Source of the DNA: Glandiceps talaboti
Lineage: Eukaryota; Hemichordata; Enteropneusta; Spengelidae
Assembly (NCBI RefSeq): GCF_964340395.1
Contig: NC_135552.1
Coordinates: 16,597,194 to 16,659,193, forward strand
DNA length: 62,000 nucleotides
Direction of reading: 5' to 3'
In this document: in pieces, positions 10,901 to 25,900 of the stretch
Layout of the letters: each line of letters opens with the position of its first letter
Position numbering within the stretch: position 1 is the stretch's first letter
Notes under the pieces: generated by a model
What the model was told of the DNA's origin: nothing
The model's database searches: none
The model's input: the letters and a program-made list of their open reading frames with translations, nothing else
Translations under genes and position numbers: made by a program

Positions 10901-13900
10901 TTATATGGATTGACACTTACCTCATAGCCAAATGTTATAGCCATCACTGTTATGAGGAGGGCAAAAAAAGCTTCAAGTTTTCTAAGGCCTGAAAGGAGAA
11001 ATAAACATTTACTGTATAACATATTGTTTTTACAGTTATGTTAAAGAAATATGAAATTCATGTCACACAAAGAAACTCAAAATGATATTTTAGTCTAATA
11101 ACAGTGATTTACTATGATTGGGGAACCCCGGTAACAGAAAGGCAGAAAGGGATAAAAATGGCAGTCTGATTGTCTATGGTAATTTTGTTTGGAACCCAGG
11201 TAAAATGACATGTAGATTATACCTACTTACCGCCCTTTGCAAAAACACTCAATAAATACTGAATGTGGCAAATTCCAGATCTAAATTTTATCTGTCATAA
11301 TATATTTTTATTCATATGAAGAATTATGTAGATTATACAAGTAGGTGATAGCAGTGCCTCTGTTGCTTGTATATAAATCACCCTGTAATCAAGATAGTAT
11401 GTGGTCACTTGAGAAAAATTAGCTATCAGAAATGCCACCCTACTGAAAGTATAATTAAGCCAGCACCCATTCAATAGCTTATATTAATTAACATATCGCA
11501 ATAGTAGTTTTAGTTTATGTCTATCTTAGTAAGTCAAAATTCTGATTGCCGCTGTCTTATCACCTAGTAAGCGACTTGGAGATATGTAAAATTGCATTAA
11601 GGCAAACAAAATATAAACAATTCAATCATGAATGTCATCATTTTTGGATGTTGGGTTATGTATTAAACATTAAATTGACATCATAAATTAACCCTCAATT
11701 CATTAAATACATTAAATTGACATTTAAATTAAATTAAACATTAAATTAAATTAAATTAAATTGAGGGTAATACATGTACATTGTATACTCACCATATTTA
11801 TCAAGAAATAAAAACAGGAATGTGTCTGTTATTGTAATCAATACTCCAGCATACAATGGAATTCTGTATGGCAAAATAGAAAACACAAAATATTGCTTTT
11901 AATGGTGTTCAAATTGTGGATGTCAAATGACCAATCAGGGAGCAGTGCAGCTGATTGAATCAGCGTGCTGAAAATAAACTGATTGTTATTATTTTTACAC
12001 AGACAATGAAATGATCTGATGAAAGCACTCACTTTCCTCTGGACAGTAAATTATAAGCTATTGCAGTTCCTATAACTTCTTGCATGTCAGATCCAATGAT
12101 AGCAATCTCAACCATTATCCATAGAATGAGTCGTGGCACTTTGGGATATTCTAAATAGCAGACTTCAGCAAGATGCATTCCGGTTACAACACCAAGTCTG
12201 GCAGCTAGTCTTTGCAGTAGAAGACCTAGAAATGTTGCCAACAGCAACATCCATAGTAACTGTAAAACATACACACAAAAATTTAAAATTATAATATATG
12301 TGATAATTCGCTCAGCTTTTTTGCCTACACCAGAAAATTGTCAAAATTTGTGAATATACCAGTGCATGGTTTTGACATTAAAACTTCCTTTGTCTGGTTT
12401 ATGAAATGTTGACAGATACTGAAACAGTAGTCTGTGATGGCATGTGCTTTCTAGGTATATGTTAATAAATGTGACATCACATCTATTTCTCACTTGATCA
12501 CTACTGTTATCTGTGGTTAGTCAAAGGTGCAACACAAAATATATTGTCACACTTGTCCCATTTCATGTGTTCATAATGCACGTTTAACACCCAATAAAAC
12601 CATACATTTGCATTTTTAGAAAGCTCTTGTTCTCCTCTATGTGAAGATACAAGTGAAATACCAAAAAACTCAGGTTTAGTCTTGTGAACTCAAAACAATC
12701 GGAAATTTTTTCATCAGGAGAATGTCTTGCTTTGACAGTGGTGTGATACTTATGATATAAATGCCAAAACATTTACACCATCTAAGAGTCCAAAACCTTC
12801 TCTGGAATTCTTCAGAGACTCTTTCATTTTAACCCCTTCAATACTGAAAACATTCCCGCCAAAATTATTTGGACAAAATTCTTGTTTTATGTAAGTTTTT
12901 GGCATATATCAACTTCATTTTAGACTGGAATTAAAGAAATGTTACTTCCTAATAAAGTAATATTATTATAATTATGAAAATATTCAAATAAATTGGGTCC
13001 CCATATTATTTAAAACTCGTCTCTAGTCATGAAAGGGTTAAAAGACACAATGACAAGATAATTAATGTTCATCTCTTTAAGAGCACAGGATGTCTTTCGT
13101 TATCTGGTCACAGATCTTATACAATCACAAACATGGAGGAGGGAAAAAAGGGTCTGGTGACTAGCTTATATGGAACAGCTGCTATGAGAGTAATTTCAGA
13201 CCAACCAGAACCACTACATGTTTGATATGTGAACATATGCTCTTGCTACAGGAAAATATGATTGATCATTCTCTCACTTTCACAAAACCAATTTGGTTAT
13301 ATTTAGATGACAGTCATAATTTTTATAGACAGTTTAAATATAATCATAATTTTATTAAGCTAATATTGACAAGAATAATCTGTTCCCATTTGATTCATAA
13401 ACTGGACAGAATTACACTCACAGTGATGTTGGTAGAAATCAATTTCTGCAAAATACAAATTATATGCTGGGACAAAGTAATTCATAAAACTCTTCTCAAT
13501 TGAAATATGGACCAGATTTGATCTGAATGACTCTTGTAAGGTATATATACCATTGTAACATTCCAGCTCTACCTGTTACTATTATTAAACTGACATGTAT
13601 TTGATTTGAATTCAATTTCAATTGTCAAATAATGGCTGTTGACCTATCGTGGCATCAGCTTGTCACAGGTCAGCAGGGAATTATACCATATTGCTTTTAC
13701 AGTAATTTACAAATTCGAATCAAATCAAATTGCTTTTCTTTTGCAAATAAAAACAATAACTAAATTTCAACTATTATAAAAAAAATCCCAAATTGTAATA
13801 AATTTGTAGACTACTTTTTTATGAAATTTTTATTTCATTTCCTCGTACCCTTTGAACTTTGACTTTTTATTTGACAGATCTAATATTAGAAAGGATGACA

Positions 13901-16900
13901 CGATAAATGTATAGAGACACCACAAAAAGGTCAAGGCAATGCCAGGATAATTTGGTAAATCAATATTTTCTAGTAGTAACAGAAGATATGATGACATGAG
14001 TAACACCTTAGCCGCCTGGTCCAGCTGCCTTGACACACTGTTGACTATAAATCTCATAGACAATGGATATAATTTCTATATGATTCCACTTTGAAAAATG
14101 CTCAAATTCGACTGAATTATAAAAACAGCTGTTACCTTTATACATCATACAATTGTATACATGTATGGCTACGCTGGAGTTAATGATCATTGCGGCAAAA
14201 GTATTTGTTGTATTGCAAATTTTATTTCATTCTAGGCATAACTGAAATTTGTTGAATTTTGAAAAACTTGTTAAAAAAGCCACATGTAAAATAGTGTGTG
14301 TGTGTGGGGTGTGGGGGTGAAGGGAGAACCTGTACAAATAAAACTGGACTTCAATTGGATTAAAATCGAAAGAAGAAGGCACAATTTATTTTATTTTATT
14401 TTATTTACAAGCACAGTAGATGTGAAATATGGTACATGAAGAAAATCAAGAATTCTTCTTGATCATATTTTGAATCAGATTGACCACAAATATTAAATAC
14501 TGAGTCAGAACAAATTAATGTAGAATGTGCCTCAAAAATAAACTCCTTAAACTTTTGCTGTAACAGTTGCTTTGTTCAAGTAAACTCCTGCACATTTTCA
14601 CGTAAAATGAATTAAAAAAATCTGGGGTCATCATATAAATTTTTTAAAAAGTCTTCAGACAATGTAACACAAGCTATATAAACTAACTTTATTTGTTTAG
14701 GTGGGGGAGAGGTTCTGGTGTTAATGCAATTGCTGAACTTTACATGTATTTTCACACTTCTAACCAAATTTTGAAAACTTTACTGCCTTCAATGATAACA
14801 GCTTCTGTATTTATTACTGAGATGTTGATAAGTTGATAAAAAGATAAAAATTTTACTTCTGTTCTAATGTGAGATACTGGGTTTCCCCTAGTATTTTGAT
14901 GTGCTTACCTGGAATTGTGCTGTGAAACCTGACTGTAGATCAGATTCAATGTTGCCTGGATCTAAATAAGCAATACTCATCAGGAACCCTGGACCAGTAA
15001 ATGCCCACAGTTTACGAAAACTAAACCGAGTCTGTCATAAATAAAATAGAACAATATTGACTACTGAGAATAGAGAGATACAAATTAATTGCAGTATTAC
15101 ATATGTACCTGAGATTACTCACATCAGTGCATGCATACTAGTGGTATTTTCACTGCAGTACAATATCGAAAACATTATTGCATACCTCTATGCTAATGAT
15201 ATGTAAATGAGGACGTGGCCGTTCACTACACACAAATTCATGTGATCGTACTAAAAAAATGTATATGATTTTATGGAAATTTGACGTTTCAGATAAACAT
15301 CTGTAATAATAACAGAATCCCATTCCACACGAGTTCCAGTTTGGGTACTGCTTGCAGTGTTTTCTGCTGCTGCACTTTCACTTGCTATGCTCGTGAAAGT
15401 ACAGGTGCAGAAAACACTGCAAGCTCACATGCAAATACCCCAAGTATGCCAGTTTACACATAGTACACATGTACCAATGCAACTGGTAGTGTAAACTCAT
15501 TAGTAGCAATAGATATGCTTGCCAAACCCAATGGTAATTGCACACAATTATGACAACTTCATCAAATGTGACATAGATGGGGTTGTATATTTCTATTAAA
15601 TCTCCTTTGAATTTCACGTAATAACAGAACCCTATGATGTGCAAGTGCAAGTGTGGCGTACTCGGGGTATTTGCACAAGTGCTTGCCATGTTCTCTCTGT
15701 CAGCACTTTCTTGAGCATAGTGAGTGAAAGTGCAGAAAAAAACACTGCAAATACAAGTGTAAATATACCCCTGAGTACCCACACTGGAACTCACATGGCA
15801 TGGGGTTCTGTTATTATTACATGATTATCCAAAACAGTAAATTTATGTAAAAGTATGATACTTTGCGATCGCATACTCTTCGTGTAAAACAAACAATCGC
15901 ATCCTCATTTGCATATCATAACATACAGCTATGCAATAATGTTTTCAGTATTTCACTACAGTGCAAATACAACTAGTACTATAGTATGCGCATCTAATGG
16001 TGTAAGTAATTTTTGATACATAAGTACTAATGTATTTTATTCTATACAATTACACCTCATGTCTGTGTCTATAGGTTTAGCAATATAAAGCAGTTGTAGA
16101 GTTGGATGTACAGGATATGGGTATTACAAGAATAATCGTGTCCCCTGACAAAGATTAGGTTCTATAAGTCTCTTCCATCTGACACAGCATTGGTATCAGT
16201 GTAAAAGAAACAGATGTATAAAATGTAAGAAAAGAATGAAATTATGTACCGGGGTAGTTGGTGCTTATAACAATAGTTTCTGTGTTTGTGAAAACTAATC
16301 ATGCATATCTGCAGGGCAGGGCTCTCGACTGAGCAGAATGCGTGATAGGTGACAGGTGATGCATAAACAATATTCTGCGTAACACTCCCTCTAGAGCAGT
16401 TTAGAATAGGCTTTTCAATATTTCATCACTAAAATATTATCAATCAATCTTCTGTTCAATAATATATTTTCTTTTTGTCCTTGATTCAAATTAAATTCAT
16501 AATTTTTTTTGCGTTTAGAACACAGCATTATAAGGAATATAGTATGCCATAGAAGGAGTATGGACTATTATTACATATGAGATTACTACCAGTGCTCAAA
16601 AAAATAGTGGTGTTTGCACTGCAGTGAAATACCAAAAACATTATTGCACACCTGCATGCAAATGACATGCAAATGAGGATGCAGTCATTTGCTACACACG
16701 AAACTGCATGATTGTGCTGTATGATTTTTATGGAAATTTGCCGTTCCAGATAAATACAGCTGAATCATCGAGGGATCGCCGAACGACTGCGCGTATCATA
16801 CACATTTTATGTTCCCCAAGACCGATTTAGTTAGATAAGAAACAGGCTTCCCACGACCACTCATTACAAATATAAACAACACCACATTTCTGCCGACAAG

Positions 16901-19900
16901 CAGGCACTGTATGTGCACACACATATCACCACAGGGAACCATGCAAACCGACTGTCATATATTAGGATCAATGGAAGTACATGTATACACAATAAAAGAG
17001 ACCCACTTCCACTCATCGATGAATATACGATGCATTCGTGCTCATACTACCGATTGCGTTGACCCGTCCCGTTTGAGGGAACTAAACACATCGTGATAAC
17101 TGTGGTCTTCAGAACATTATTTTGCATAAATTTCACCAGTGGGATCTGTAAGTGGGGTTTCAAAGATATCGGCACTGCGAGAAATCAAAACACTTCTTTG
17201 TGCCATAACAAAGCGTCATTGATACTGTTTCAACTTCCAATAAGTTCCATGTTTTGACTGTCGCACTACGACAGTGATGAACACGTTAGCGGCTTTCACA
17301 GTCATTCATGTTTCAATATCACTTGAAAACATCTATAAATCTGTTTGGAATTACTAAACTATTGCTGAATAATTATTTCAGGCGATCAAACTTTTTGGTT
17401 TTCACGTTAAACAGAAGTTCCTGAAATCAAAAGACTTTTTACGGTTTGTTTTGTCGTCCCGACTATAGTATAAGCTGAAATGATGATACTTGCGACGCAC
17501 ACGTCAACCAATTTCTTCCGACTTGGATGGCACGTAAACCGATTGCCAAAGCAAGGGTTTACACTATTCATGTAATATTGCAGACATTGTTTGTTTTCTT
17601 GTACCTGCAACTCTAGCTTTGAGGATTACCTTATGCCAAATTCTAGACGGGTAGGCTGTTTTGACACGATGAGGTCCAAACGTACGCAAATATAAACAAC
17701 AACACTGCACTCTATCCTACATGTACGTACGTAACGGCATGTGACCTTGTCAACGAAAATTACCAAAGGTGCCATGGTACAAGCCGATCGTTCAATCGTA
17801 GTGGCAACACTTATAGGACATTCACGATAATTGAGTTGAATAGACTATATGGAGAGGGCACGCTAAAATGCTCCTAAGGTTCTAAGTCAGGCCACGTTTG
17901 GGTATAAAGTGAAACGAATACAAATGTAAATCCGGAAATTACTGATGATGAGATGTCACATTTGACGTGACCTCTAAACTTGGACTATATTGTCGTAGAT
18001 AGCGTGGTATTGCGAACGTTTTTTCAGTACTAACAACAAGTTGATCGTTCGTCTGATGTTTATTCAATCCTTCTATTAACGTGAAAACCAAAAGGTTCGA
18101 TCGCCTGAAACATGTGAAATAGTTATTCAGCCGTAGTTTAGTAATTCCAAACAGATTTGTAGATGTTTCAAGTGGATAGTTGAAACATGCATGACTGTGA
18201 AAGCCACTATAACGTGTTCATCACTGTCGTGAAACGAAGAAATTACGTTTCTTGTGCGTCAGTTTTAAAATGACACGGCCCCTAAGTTTGATGTTGCGGC
18301 ATACTCTCAAGCATGAAGCAACACGTTAATCGTACGTAACAGATACTCACTACATGCAGGACACACTTCAAGTTCAGTTACAGTCACTAATAGTATTAAA
18401 TACCAAGCTAATAGGTAATACGTAGGCTAAAACCATCGATGGTTCAGCAAGAATTATGAGACACTCCCGAAAGTTTAAAACTAAGACCAAAACCAGAACT
18501 TCAAAATCAACATGTACAATGTACAAATCCAGTACTTTCTTTTGTAACACAGACTCTTCATCTGTCAAAGTTGGCGGAGGAAATACATGGTAGTTGAAAT
18601 AGTATGCAATGACGCTTTGTTATGGTACAGAGAAGTGTTTTGTTTTCCTGCAGTGCCGATATCTTTGAAACCCTACTTACAGATCCCACTGGTGAAATTT
18701 GCGTAAAATAATGTTGTGAAGACCACAGTTATCACAGTGTACCTAGTTCCTAGTTCTAGTATTATTGAAAATTATATGAATTTACGTCTTTCAATGTGAG
18801 AGTCAGTGTGCTATAAGCATGGAGGTCACTTGCAACTTTGAATCAATACACTTGTATGTGTCAAAATCTAATCCTGCAATGTGATGACTTTCAATAGCTT
18901 GTTTGTACCGAGGACGATGAGTGTGTCTGTGTATCAGTAGGGGCCGGATGATGTTGTTTATATTTGTATTGAGTGGTCTGTGGGAAGCCTGTTTCTTATC
19001 TATCTAAATTGTTCTTAGAGAACATAAAATGTGTATGATAGGCACAGTCGTTCGGCGATCCCTCGATGATTCAGCTGTATATGTAAAAGAACAGAACCTC
19101 ATGCAGCCTTAGTGCCAGTGTACGTGTGGTACTAAGGACTATTTGCACTCATGCTTGCAGTGTTTTCTTCTGCACTTTCACTTGCTATGCTTGTTAAAGA
19201 ACAGGTGCAAAGAACACTGCAAGCACTCTGCGAATACCCAAAGTACAAATGTACGCCACACTTGCACTCACGTGTCATTGGGGTTCTGTCATATTACTTA
19301 CACTTTCATCTTCAGGTACTGGTACTTCTTGATCAAAATAAGTCCTTCCTGAACCATTTCTCTTACTTCCCTTTGGCTCCTCCTCCTCTTCTTCTCCTAG
19401 TGAGTCCTGATTGGTTAGTTCTATATGATTGATAGAAGGATTGGCACCTAATGTATTTTTTCCATCATTGTCTGAATCATTCATCCCTGCAAAGTATGGT
19501 AGATATAAAACCTGGTTAAATTCTGATACAAAAGATGGCTCTGTGAACTTTATTTACTGTATTTCACATCTACTAGGCACTTTACATTCTTACAAGGTCA
19601 TACATCAACCATAAAAATGCACACATGTTCTAAAATGCTTGTTAATGTATCATTATAATTGGGTGTAGGAAGAAAAATCTAAAGATTTTGCCTTTACGAA
19701 AGGCATTCAGTTTAAATCTATCTAAGACATAGCATAATTACTGAAAACCATTTCTTATGCAAATGCCTCATTAATATTCATCGACTGGCTGTTTACCAGA
19801 ACCTAATCAGTTCTTGTCATTACCATATGGAAGATTTGTTGTAGCAAGTTTCATTAGAATCGATGCAGCAGTGTTTGAGATATCTTTCCACAGACTGACA

Positions 19901-19909
19901 GACACATGC

Positions 19910-19974
<65 letters not shown>

Positions 19975-22900
19975 AGAACAACATATAACCTTCCTAACTG
20001 AAGGTAAACATGACACATATTGAATAAAAAATATTAACGTGGGTGTGTTTAATTTCATCATGGGCTCATTCAACTTTAACAAGTAATGGTAGAAGTAGCC
20101 CAGGAACTTGCCTATCTGAGTGGACATATTGACTAGACAGAGACTGTTCTGGTGAGTGATATTTTCAAGCCTACCAGACAGCCAAGCAGTGTGTCCTATA
20201 ATGATAGCCAAATTATGTTGTTGAGAGTCAAAATGATAAAAACTGTCATTTCTAGTGAGTCACCACATAGTGAGAGATAGGGGAACACCAAATTTTGGGT
20301 GCAATCAGTGGTGTGTCAAATTGGCTTTGAAGTTAGATGGCACACTGTTGTCAAATCTCTGCCAGTGGGCTATGGCAGAAGATGAATAATGAGATTTTTA
20401 ATAGATCAAAGTAACAGATGTCATGTTTTGTAGGATGAATCAATCTAATTACAGTGACATTATTATCTCAATGCTTTACTGACATGCTGTATTATATAAC
20501 ATCATACCACACATAAATCATCATGTTGAATGCATCATGGGCATTTGTGGTGTTGCTATGTATATTCATGAGTCCTTGTCTTTTTCACGCATCAACACCT
20601 TGCATATTGACAATTATGAATCTCTTTTTGTAGAAATATTTTCCACACATGACAAGTTGGTTGTTGGTGTTATCTATAGGAAACAAAACACGTCCACTCA
20701 GGAATTTTTTAATAGCCTAGACAAGTGTTTAAATTTTATGTCATCTAGGAACAAAAAATGTGTACTTCTTGGCGATTTCAATATTGACCTTAGTTGTGGA
20801 GTTGTACTACAACTAAAGTTGTGTATACATTATTTACACAGGTGTAAAGTCAAAATCTTGGTTATTCAATAGTGACACCAGGCTGTATATTTACTATATT
20901 AGTTTCTACAAATGAACTTCAGTCTACCAAGTGACTTCTTATACAATTCTATGACTGTTTGAATACCGGTATGTATGGAACTTTAGAAAATGAAACATTG
21001 TATAAATTTAATGAGGTGTGTGTATCTTAAATTTGCATTTTCCAAATCTATGAAAATAGTACCAATGGCATTGTAGCACAACTGTACAGTTTTTTAAAAA
21101 TGTTTATCCACACACTGATCCATGCTATGTATAGGTGTTCATTAGCAGAATGTTTATCCAGTTACCTATCCACCCTATTGTCATCCTTTGCAATATTAAT
21201 GAGATATTTACATAATTAATAGTTTTGCAGTAATGACCCTATATCTTAAGAATGCACGCTTTAAATTCAATGTAATTTAGTACATACATTAATGATAACA
21301 AACTGCATGTGTCATAAAGTTTGATAATACCGTATAGCTTGTAATTTTAATGAGTTATTTGCATAATTAGTGATTTTCAGTAATTACGCTAGAGCTTAAG
21401 GATGTACTCATTCTCTGGTGTTATATGGGTGTGTGAGCTCATTAAAAATATGCACTTCTGATCGCAAATTCGCAATAGATATATTACTTAATCGATAAAA
21501 TAGAGAAAATATCATTGTATACTAGTACATGTATATTTTTGCATGTCATGCCTCTCAGTATCGAAACAATAAACGGTTCATGCATATATTCGGAACAGGT
21601 AGCCTGTGGGGGTCAGCTATGAAACGGTGATGCGAAGCCCAGGGTTAGTCGAATCGCCACTAAAACTACATCGAGCTGTACAACATTACACGTACAATTA
21701 CTGAAATTTAACTAGCAAATTACAGTCTACCATCTTTGAAACAAGTGAATATATCCATCACCCTTTTGTAATAAAAACTTGGCGAATCTCATAAGGTGAA
21801 CAGATTACACTAACCTAGATCGTGTGGTGGTGTCTGTGGATGGTAGGCTGGTAGCCTGAATGAGAATGAATGGGTACTCTTAGGTAGGTTTTATTTGAGT
21901 AGACGTGGTAACAAGGACAAAAATAGTTGACAAAACAACTACTTGAGTAGACCTGTTTACTATACGAGGTTTACTATACGAAAAGTCAAATTTACCCACC
22001 TTTACCCAACCTTTACCATACCTGTAACCCACCTAACTACCATCTCTGTCAAGGGGTAGTACGAGACAAAGTGACACTTTTGACTGTTCACAGCCTCCAG
22101 GGGAGAGGGAACCGGGGGTGAATTAAGTCAAAGCTGTCACTTCGTCTCATACTCACCACATTTACACACCCTCTGCTAAAGATTTACCCCAGTTGAAAGA
22201 CATGGTCAAATATGACTTTTCATATAGTGGTACGTGGACTCTAGTGAAAGTTACAGCTGGTTAAAAATACACCAAACTCACTTTTTACAGAAGAGGATAT
22301 GAACAATCTGATATAAACATATTATTGATCAATAGCATAGCATCAATTGAATCGTTACTATACAAAGTTATGTATTCGAGTGAATAGACCCAATTATTTT
22401 TATTCAAAACTACTGTCTAGTCTCTCACTCACGCCATTATGTCATATGCATTGTCTACGTTTCTACTACATGTAGTATATGTCATATGCATTGTCTACGT
22501 TTCTACTAGTATATAGCTATTTGGTTGGAGTTACATTACAATTCAAGGGAACAACATGAATATACGTGTTTTCTGCTGTTACATTTGATTACGTTATTTC
22601 ATCGAAATTCTAAAATAAAACAGGATAAAGGACAATGTAGTATAAAATAAAGATGATAAATTCAGATCTGAAGAATATCTTTTCTAATTCAAAGGAACAA
22701 TATGAATATATACATATTTAGTTTAGTTATTCAGCGTGAAGGCACTCTTACATTCGATTAAGCAACGAACCTCCTCTTGGTCAGTCATGAATAAAGGTTG
22801 TAAGTAACAGCAGAGACACATTCTAATGTACCACCCAACCCCAACTGCCAACCCACCAGAAAATAGTATCTTAAATCAAATTTTATTGCATTGTTAGCTA

Positions 22901-25900
22901 TCATTCCACGTTTTTTATTACTCAAATAAAATCTGACATTCAAATCTTCAACGTAAACAACATGGAATGTACCCTTCTACATCTTTTGGTAATTCTCATA
23001 CACAAATAACCTTTATTGCTGGGAATAAGTAGTCATTTTGACACCATTGCAAAGTGGGAAATTAATAAGCACTCATGAAATGCCTTTAACAACGATTCAT
23101 TTACTTTTTAACATGATATTTCTACAGAATGTAGAGGGAGAACTGCATACAGAACAAATAACAAAAACGTTCTAAAGTAGCTGCCATATTGACTTTTTCC
23201 ATTGCTCTCAATTGGTCAAAAGTGGGGGTAAAACATTCTGAAGGTTTCTAAAGGTGTTTTACTGAGTGATGTTTCTTTTCTATCTAATATTTGCAGGAGG
23301 TCCAATTTATGTAACTTGTATGCTAATATTGAGAGGTAAAATTTCAAATTTTGTGTAGACTTATACTTGGACTCTATATCATGTGTAGAATATACCTGTC
23401 CAGGATTCAATACTACATGTGTAGATACGTATTAAAACCAGATGCCAGATCTGAAAAGGAATATATTAATGTGTGTATGTACACTTGATAACAAGCGACT
23501 TCTGTCGTTTAGATTTCAAAATCAGTTCAAGAGATTTCGAAAAGGACCGTACACAAGCGGAGTTGCTAAAATACAAACTCCACGATCACATCTGTTGTAA
23601 GTATTCATTGCAGACTTGAATGTCGTGTACTAGTAAATGTTTTGTTGTATTGTCATGTGTGTTGGCGATTTTTTGCCCAAAACTCAACATATAATCTATA
23701 TACTGAAAGTTTATTTTAGGACCAGACAGACTATTACGTTGCATTATATAAGCTTACACTCAAATGTTATGTTACAACATGACAAACTTTCACAGACACA
23801 GACAAACTGATAAAAGAGTCGCGTGAACCACAGACAGGTACATGTATGTGCATGAACCTACATCAGAGGGGCCCGGTGTTGTTTTTGTATCAATATTTGT
23901 CAGTTTGATAGTGATAAGAAGTACACTTTTTTTCGTTCAAATCACAGGCGTTTCTATATAACTCCTGCAATGGTAGTATATGTACAAATATTGCTTTCTA
24001 ATACAGAGTCAAAATGATTTAATTTGTATGTATACATACATATAATGGGAATATTGATTAACGTTCAGTATATGCAATTGTCATGGGGAGGGTCATGTTT
24101 TAGAAAATGGGACAGAGGGGAGGGTCACTTTTTATGAATGGAGAATGGGGGAGGGTCATGTTTCTCTTAACAGACCATGTGTGATTTCCTCCGCCCCCTG
24201 TAAATACTGAAGGCTCCCTAAACCAACCAGAGTATTCAAAGTAACTGAAATAATTCATGGTTGCGTACATTTTTGAAAGAATAGCAATCAGCAACATCAA
24301 ACAATACAGGAGATCAAATAAACCGGAAGCATCATACATAATATGCAAATGATATGCAAATAAATAAGCCAGAATTTATAATATTGTGATTAAAATGCAA
24401 AATTATACAACAGTCTACAAGTTTATAGTCTACAGGATGCCCATAAGTAGTCAGTACATTTATACAGATATAAAGCAATCATACAGTTCACATATTTTAC
24501 ATCATGATTTTACATCATTTATGAAATTGCTGCAAAAATTACCCTTAATATTGAAATAAAAATTGCCAACATATATTTTTTAATTGCTCAGATGATGGGG
24601 AACACAATGATATATGTTGGCAAAAAGTAACATGAATTTCACACATAACCCAAAAATCTGCCATATGCCCCCGCACTATTAGATAAAAATGCAAACAAAA
24701 TGAGAGGTTGAAATAAAAATGCAAACAAAATGGGATGTTGAAATAAAAATGCAAACACAATGAGATAAAAATGCAAACAAAATGAGAGGTTGAAATAAAA
24801 ATGCAAACACAATGAGAGGTTGAAATAAAAAAGCAAACAAAATGAGAGGTTGAAATAAAAATGCAAACAAAATGAGAGGTTGAAATAAAAGTGCAAACAC
24901 AATTAGATAAAAACGCAAACAAAATGAGAGGTTGAAATAAAAATGCAAACAAAATGAGAGGTTGAAATAAAAATGTGAACACAATTAGATAAAAATGCAA
25001 ACAAAATGAGAGGTTGAAATAAAAATGCAAACAAAATGAGAGGTTGAAATAAAAATGTGAACACAATGAGATAAAAATGCAAACAAAATGAGAGGTTGAA
25101 ATAAAAATGCAAACAAATTGGGATGTTGAAATGAGAGGTTGAAATAAAAATGCAAACAAAATGGGATGTTGAAATAAAAATGCAAACACAATGAGATAAA
25201 AATGCAAACAAAATGAGAGGTTGAAATAAAAATGCAAACAAAATGAGAGGTTGAAATAAAAATGTAAACACAATTAGATAAAAATGCAAACAAAATGAGA
25301 GGTTGAAATAAAAATGCAAACACAATGAGATAAAAATGCAAACAAAATGAGAGGTTGAAATAAAAATGCAAACACAATGAGGTTGAAATAAAAATGTGAA
25401 CACAATTAGATAAAAATGGAGACAAAATGAGAGATAAAATGAAAATGTAAACTAAAAATAATGTTAAGACAAGTGTTTTGGCACTAATCTCACCCCATAG
25501 TACTCAGCACTGGAATTCACTCCCAACAACAATAAAACTTATTTCTAATAGACACCAATTCAAAAAACAGCTAAAAATACATCTTTTCACAGAGTAATGT
25601 TTTTTTTGTAACTTGTCAAATGTTCCTTTGTACTTAGACTTATCCGCATTTTCCAATTAGCCCTCTAGTCACTTTGTATTCATTTTCACATTTCTTGAAA
25701 TAGTAGTTTTTAGTAGTTACATTGTATTTCAATATTTCTGGTATCAAGTATTATAATTTAAGTAGTAGGTTGGATCATGGACACGACTAGGTATGTTTAC
25801 CTATTTCCATGGTCCCCACCAGAATTAATATATTTTATTAGCATTTTTTTGTATTCAAACTTTTGTCTTTTCTTTCGTTATTGTTTAACTTTGGTGAAAT

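Noticed and set aside
16757-19077. LTR retrotransposon interpretation of the 2.3-kb element
   Set aside because: The terminal repeats are inverted, not direct, and there is no TG..CA end, primer-binding site or gag/pol frame.
24545-25425. Open frames of 100-242 codons on the minus strand
   Set aside because: They translate the minisatellite units and shift frame whenever the 22-base unit occurs. No start context, splice signals or family resemblance.
24673-25440. CRISPR-like array of short repeats
   Set aside because: The units are contiguous with no unique spacers, and the DNA is clearly eukaryotic.
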